In this document: one piece after another, positions 60,602 through 64,000 of the stretch
How the letters are laid out: every line of letters begins with the position of its first letter
How positions within the stretch are numbered: position 1 is the first letter of the stretch
Assembly: GCF_037126175.1 (NCBI RefSeq)
Contig: NZ_CP146986.1
Location: 5,456,501-5,520,500 of the forward strand
Reading direction: 5' to 3'
Origin: Pseudomonas sp. RSB 5.4
GTDB lineage: Bacteria > Pseudomonadota > Gammaproteobacteria > Pseudomonadales > Pseudomonadaceae
DNA length: 64,000 nucleotides
The notes under the pieces: model-generated
Told to the model about the DNA's origin: nothing
Database searches by the model: none
What the model saw: the letters and a program-made list of their open reading frames with translations, nothing else
Position numbers and translations under genes: made by a program

Positions 60602-61489
60602 TCAGCCAAACCGCGTGCGGAACTTTGCAAGCGGCAACAGCGTGTCGCCGCCGTCATCCGTGACGCAGTTGGTTACCCGCAGCAGACCGATGCCACATAC
60701 AACTAGCGGTAACCCGCCCTCAACGAATATTACTTTCCCCGCAGTTCGGTTCTCGATCTGTACGTCATCAAGGTCTTCCGCCGCGAGGATGCGCGCGGGA
60801 ACGCCGTCCACCAGGCAGAACGCTCCTTTGTAAGGGTGCCCGACGGCATCGATCATGCGCCGGATCTGGCTCGCCGACAGACTCCAGTCAATTTTATAAT
60901 CGTCATTATCGCGCCAAAGGCTGTAGGTAGCCTCACTATGGTCTTGCTCTGTGGCTTTCAGCGGTTCACCGCTGGCCAATGTTTTCAGAACAGCCAGACC
61001 TGCGCGCAGGTAGCAGTGGCCCACAGCGGTGATCGCATCGGCGATCGTGATCGGGTAACGGATATCGACGGACGCCTGATGAATGATGTCGCCGCGATCG
61101 TACTCACTTGCGCCGAATATTGCCGAAACTCCGACCGTACTTTCCCCATTGATCAATGCGTTGACCAAGGGCGCAAACCCTCGGTACTTGGGCAGCAGCG
61201 AGTCATGAAAAACGATCAGCTTCTCTGCCGGATGGTTGATCAGCCAGCGCCAGGAAATGGCCATAGCGTATTCCGATCTGATCGACTGGAAGTCTTTTCG
61301 GTGGCTGAACTTCACGCCGGCGGACTGGCATACCGCAACGATTTCATTTGAATAGTCGTTGAGCACAGAGCTGTCTTGGCCGATGACAACTTCGGCAATG
61401 ATTTCCTTGAATTGAGCGACTGCTTGCTCGACGAATGTCAGACCTTTTTCCGTCATTACGAACAGGGTCAATAGATTCGATGTGGTCAC
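60602..61489 (-). CDS. Formyltransferase-family protein (Fmt/sugar N-formyltransferase-like)
   Basis: 295 aa from GTG 61489 (ATG 61456 is also in frame). The block VFHDSLLPKYRGFAPLVNAL is the formyl-tetrahydrofolate enzyme signature, and GDIIHQ supplies the catalytic Asp region. In the usual NxHxSLLP motif the Asn two places before the His is Val here (IVFHDS), so one of the three catalytic residues is missing. A small C-terminal domain follows (GHPYKGAFCLVDGVPARIL). The gene stands alone beside tRNA-Thr, so no pathway is suggested. It may modify an amino sugar or be inactive. Confidence 0.75.
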   Translation of the reverse strand: MTTSNLLTLFVMTEKGLTFVEQAVAQFKEIIAEVVIGQDSSVLNDYSNEIVAVCQSAGVKFSHRKDFQSIRSEYAMAISWRWLINHPAEKLIVFHDSLLPKYRGFAPLVNALINGESTVGVSAIFGASEYDRGDIIHQASVDIRYPITIADAITAVGHCYLRAGLAVLKTLASGEPLKATEQDHSEATYSLWRDNDDYKIDWSLSASQIRRMIDAVGHPYKGAFCLVDGVPARILAAEDLDDVQIENRTAGKVIFVEGGLPLVVCGIGLLRVTNCVTDDGGDTLLPLAKFRTRFG

Positions 61490-61956
61490 GTTGGCTTGTT
61501 CCGATTGAATTTATCTGCGCTTTGGATATTGACTGTGTCGCCGTAAGGGGCAGCCGTTGGGACGGTGTACGCGGCGGCCGACACGGATGACTCCCGCGGT
61601 TTGCATGGGATCTTCATGATGTTCCACGTTGACAGCGATGGTGCGAATCATGCCACATGGTGGGCCTCGTCCGATGCCGCTGATCAACGCTCGACTTCGC
61701 CTGCTTCACCCCTTTGCCCGATTTTTCGAAGGAGCGGCTCAAATCCCGATTTATGTTTCTCAGGTCAACTTTTTGTGGGAGAGATGTAAAGAGCCGTGTA
61801 ATTCGTCATGCAAACGTCCTATATTCGGTGCCTGCATGAGCATCGCTTAGCAGTTTTCAGATGATCCCGAATGGTTCCGAAGGCCGGACAATCCGCGTCA
61901 GAGAGATCCTTGATGATCCAGATCCATCCTCCATTCTTACGATCAGCGAGAACGCC
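61490..61956. other. Non-coding stretch upstream of the DUF6388 gene
   Basis: About 470 bases. Short overlapping frames occur (for example 61629-61850) but none has a motif or a good ribosome site. I see no strong hairpin; it probably holds the promoters of the two flanking divergent genes. Confidence 0.5.
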
Positions 61957-62256
61957 ATGACCGAATTAACTCAAGAGCAACGTCACGAACAAGCGCTGGA
62001 AAAATACATTCTGGACGTGCCGGATCTGAAAGAAGAGATCAAGGACCTGAGTCCTGATGATCAGAAAGACCAGATCCAGTGGGCATTCGAAGACGAAGCC
62101 GAAGCTCAGGGTTTGCAGCCGTGGGAGTTGACGCTCAAGTACACCAGCACCCCTGAAGAGTTCGAGGCCAAGCGTCTGGAGCTGCACAAGGAGGCGGCCG
62201 AAGTGTTGGGCGTCGAGTGGGACGAGTACTGCGAGATGAACAATCTGGTGGTCTGA
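61957..62256 (+). CDS. DUF6388-family protein
   Basis: 99 aa from ATG 61957 (MTELTQEQRHEQALEKYIL). A small acidic soluble protein, mostly helical, found widely in Pseudomonas; I recall it as DUF6388 with no known role. The blocks IQWAFEDEAEAQGLQPWELT and VEWDEYCEMNNLVV are recognisable. An upstream in-frame ATG (61861) gives an untypical start. A terminator follows directly. Confidence 0.8.
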   Translation: MTELTQEQRHEQALEKYILDVPDLKEEIKDLSPDDQKDQIQWAFEDEAEAQGLQPWELTLKYTSTPEEFEAKRLELHKEAAEVLGVEWDEYCEMNNLVV

Positions 62257-62260
62257 AACA

Positions 62261-62293
62261 AAAACGCCAGCCTCAACCGGGCTGGCGTTTTTT
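62261..62293 (+). terminator. Two-way terminator between DUF6388 gene and nadC
   Basis: AAAACGCCAGCC, short loop, GGCTGGCGTTTTTT. It lies between genes that end toward each other. Confidence 0.9.
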
Positions 62294-62307
62294 ATTGCGC
62301 GACGGCC

Positions 62308-63156
62308 TCAGAGGCTCAGACGCATCGACAGATCCACCGCCTTCACATCCTTGGTCATCGCCCCGATCGAGATGTAATCCACGCCGGTTTCAGCGATCGG
62401 CAGCAGCGTGCTTTCGTTGATGCCGCCGCTGGCTTCCAGTTTGGCCTTGCCGCCGTTCAGGCGTACGGCTTCGCGCATGTCGTCCAGGCTCAACTCGTCG
62501 AGCATGACGATATCGGCGCCGGCTGCCAGCGCTTCCTTCAGTTCCTCCAGGCTCTCCACTTCGATTTCCACAGGTTTGCCCGGCGCGATCTTGTGCGCGG
62601 CGGCGATGGCCTGCGCGATGCCACCGCTGGCGGCGATGTGGTTTTCCTTGATCAGGAACGCGTCGTAGAGGCCGATGCGGTGGTTGTGGCAACCGCCGCA
62701 GGTCACGGCGTATTTCTGCGCCAGACGCAGGCCTGGCAGGGTCTTGCGGGTATCCAGCAGCTTGACCTGAGTCTGCGCCACGAAGTCCGCCAGGTACTGC
62801 GCACGCGTTGCCACGCCGGACAGCAGTTGCAGGAAGTTCAGCGCACTGCGCTCACCCGTCAGCAACGAGCGGGCCGGGCCTTCCAGATGAAACAGCGGCT
62901 GATTGGGTTTGACCCGTTCGCCGTCCCGCACCTGCCAGTGCACCGCGACCCGCGGATCGAGCTGGCGAAACACCGTGTCGACCCACGCCGTACCGCAGAT
63001 AACTGCTTCGTCGCGAGTGATTATGGTGGCTTTGGCCAGGCGTTCGGCCGGGATCAGTTGCGCGGTGATGTCGCCGCTGCCGACATCTTCGAGCAACGCA
63101 CGGCGCACGTTGGCTTCGATTTCGGCGGTCAAATCGGCGAGACGTAGATTCGGCAT
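62308..63156 (-). CDS. nadC: Quinolinate phosphoribosyltransferase NadC
   Basis: 282 aa from ATG 63156 ([20 protein letters not shown]). It makes nicotinate mononucleotide from quinolinate in NAD synthesis. The active-site blocks [40 protein letters not shown] and [18 protein letters not shown] are intact. A start four residues earlier is possible. Confidence 0.97.
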   Translation of the reverse strand: MPNLRLADLTAEIEANVRRALLEDVGSGDITAQLIPAERLAKATIITRDEAVICGTAWVDTVFRQLDPRVAVHWQVRDGERVKPNQPLFHLEGPARSLLTGERSALNFLQLLSGVATRAQYLADFVAQTQVKLLDTRKTLPGLRLAQKYAVTCGGCHNHRIGLYDAFLIKENHIAASGGIAQAIAAAHKIAPGKPVEIEVESLEELKEALAAGADIVMLDELSLDDMREAVRLNGGKAKLEASGGINESTLLPIAETGVDYISIGAMTKDVKAVDLSMRLSL

Positions 63157-63449
63157 AACGGGCTCCACAGACTAAGTGCGCCGATTATAGGGGCATGGCG
63201 AGAGCCAACCCAAGGCGAGAACTCGCGTGCCTGACTGCATCTGGTCGATTTTCTTTGAGCAAAGCCCGATTTTCGTGGTCACTGAAAGGTGTTGCAGGCA
63301 TAGGGGAAACCCTGACGGCTATAGCGCCGGGGACAAGTTTTGCAAGATAATCCGCCTTGCATTTGACGTCATAGCTTTGACGTGCAACTCGCTCCCACCG
63401 GGCATTGTGTTTTGACTGACCAGTGGAATCACCGTTTCAGGAGGCTTGG

Positions 63450-64000
63450 ATGCGCAACGACGGGAATGTAGTGCCTTTGCACAAGGCTGCTACCGATCAG
63501 GCGAATCATTCGCCGCTCGCCCGCCTGCCTGTGATTCTGCTTCAGGTCCGCGACAAAGCGGCCCAGCAACTGCGCCATGGTTTGCAGGAGTTGTTCGATA
63601 ACGCCGACGACACTCTGTTCGAGATGGCCGACCGGGCGCGCAACGATGTCGAACAGAACATCTTTTTCGAAGCCATGCGCGACCTGCGCCTCAAGCGCAA
63701 AAACATCGAGCGCGGTTTTCTCGAGCAATTCTTCGAAGCCTTTGTCGCGCTGATTCAATACGACGCCGCACCACCCACATTGCCCGGCACGCTGATGTTC
63801 GAGGATTCGGCACCGCGTACCGATGACATGGAGCGCAGTGTGGCGGTCGAGACCATGGTCGGCCGCGTGCTCAAGCGTGACGGCTTTGCCCTCGATCAAC
63901 TGACCGCGCGGCTCAACGCGTTGCTGGGCAAGGATTTCGACAACCAGCACAACCCGCTCGGCCCGGCGATGCTCTGCGAGTTTTTCCTGCAGGCCGGACG
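63450..64000 (+). CDS. DUF1631-domain protein, N-terminal part (cut by window end)
   Basis: From ATG 63450, preceded by CAGGAGG, the frame is open to the end of the window (about 183 residues). The N-terminus MRNDGNVVPLHKAATDQ is polar; conserved-looking blocks are LARLPVILLQVRDKAAQQL and FLEQFFEAFVALIQYD. I recall such proteins as DUF1631, large (700 aa or more) and common in Pseudomonas next to nadC; function is unclear. The rest lies outside. Confidence 0.8.
   Translation, partial: MRNDGNVVPLHKAATDQANHSPLARLPVILLQVRDKAAQQLRHGLQELFDNADDTLFEMADRARNDVEQNIFFEAMRDLRLKRKNIERGFLEQFFEAFVALIQYDAAPPTLPGTLMFEDSAPRTDDMERSVAVETMVGRVLKRDGFALDQLTARLNALLGKDFDNQHNPLGPAMLCEFFLQAG

Noticed and set aside
61629..61850. 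73-residue frame upstream of the DUF6388 gene
   Set aside because: No motif, weak start and no conserved look; left as non-coding.

Overview
The window is a piece of a Pseudomonas chromosome, most likely from the P. fluorescens group. Pointers to this are the tmRNA tag ANDDQYGAALAA, REP/REPIN repeats of the GGGAGCTTGCTCCC kind, and the gene orders smpB-ratA-rnfH-bamE-fur-recN-grpE-dnaK-dnaJ-dapB-carAB-greA and secG-tRNA-rimP-nusA-infB-rbfA-truB-rpsO-pnp. Identifications rest on reading motifs and on remembered families; no database was searched.

Positions 1 to about 18,640 are a defence island ending at the 3' end of ssrA (tmRNA), a common integration target, with a P4-type tyrosine integrase next to it. 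From the left the island holds the end of a type 1 BREX operon on the plus strand: brxC (3' end only), pglX in two pieces, pglZ and brxL. Between the pglX halves sits a cassette with a RecF/OLD-like ATPase, a small protein carrying a PD-(D/E)XK-like signature, and a decayed third gene. A truncated second ATPase lies between pglX and pglZ. Next, on the minus strand, is a Hachiman-type pair: HamA-like nuclease and HamB-like helicase, the helicase broken by a frameshift in a 6-A run just before helicase motif VI. Non-coding stretches with a LexA box and perfect hairpins follow, then an Integrase_1-type recombinase with a small partner, then the P4-type integrase.

Positions 18,646 to 28,170 carry ssrA, a small exported protein and a lactate-use locus: lldP-lutA-lutB-lutC-dld on the minus strand, with the GntR-family regulator lldR divergent from it and a perfect palindromic operator in between. 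From 28,310 to 38,968 come smpB, a Na+-dependent transporter, ratA-rnfH, bamE, fur, recN (with LexA box), and grpE-dnaK-dnaJ (two sigma-32 promoters readable), then dapB.

Positions 39,000 to 51,200 hold carA-carB-greA (with an attenuator-like leader), a small membrane protein, yhbY, rlmE, ftsH, folP, glmM, tpiA and secG. tRNA-Leu(GAG) and initiator tRNA-Met follow, then the translation/RNA cluster rimP-nusA-infB-rbfA-truB-rpsO-pnp. The right end has tRNA-Thr(CGT), a formyltransferase-like gene lacking the usual catalytic Asn, a DUF6388 gene, nadC, and the start of a DUF1631 gene. Everything from ssrA rightwards is core chromosome apart from the short stretch around 60,530-61,960, which looks accessory. 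The most unusual part is the gene cassette inside pglX and the traces of gene decay around it.
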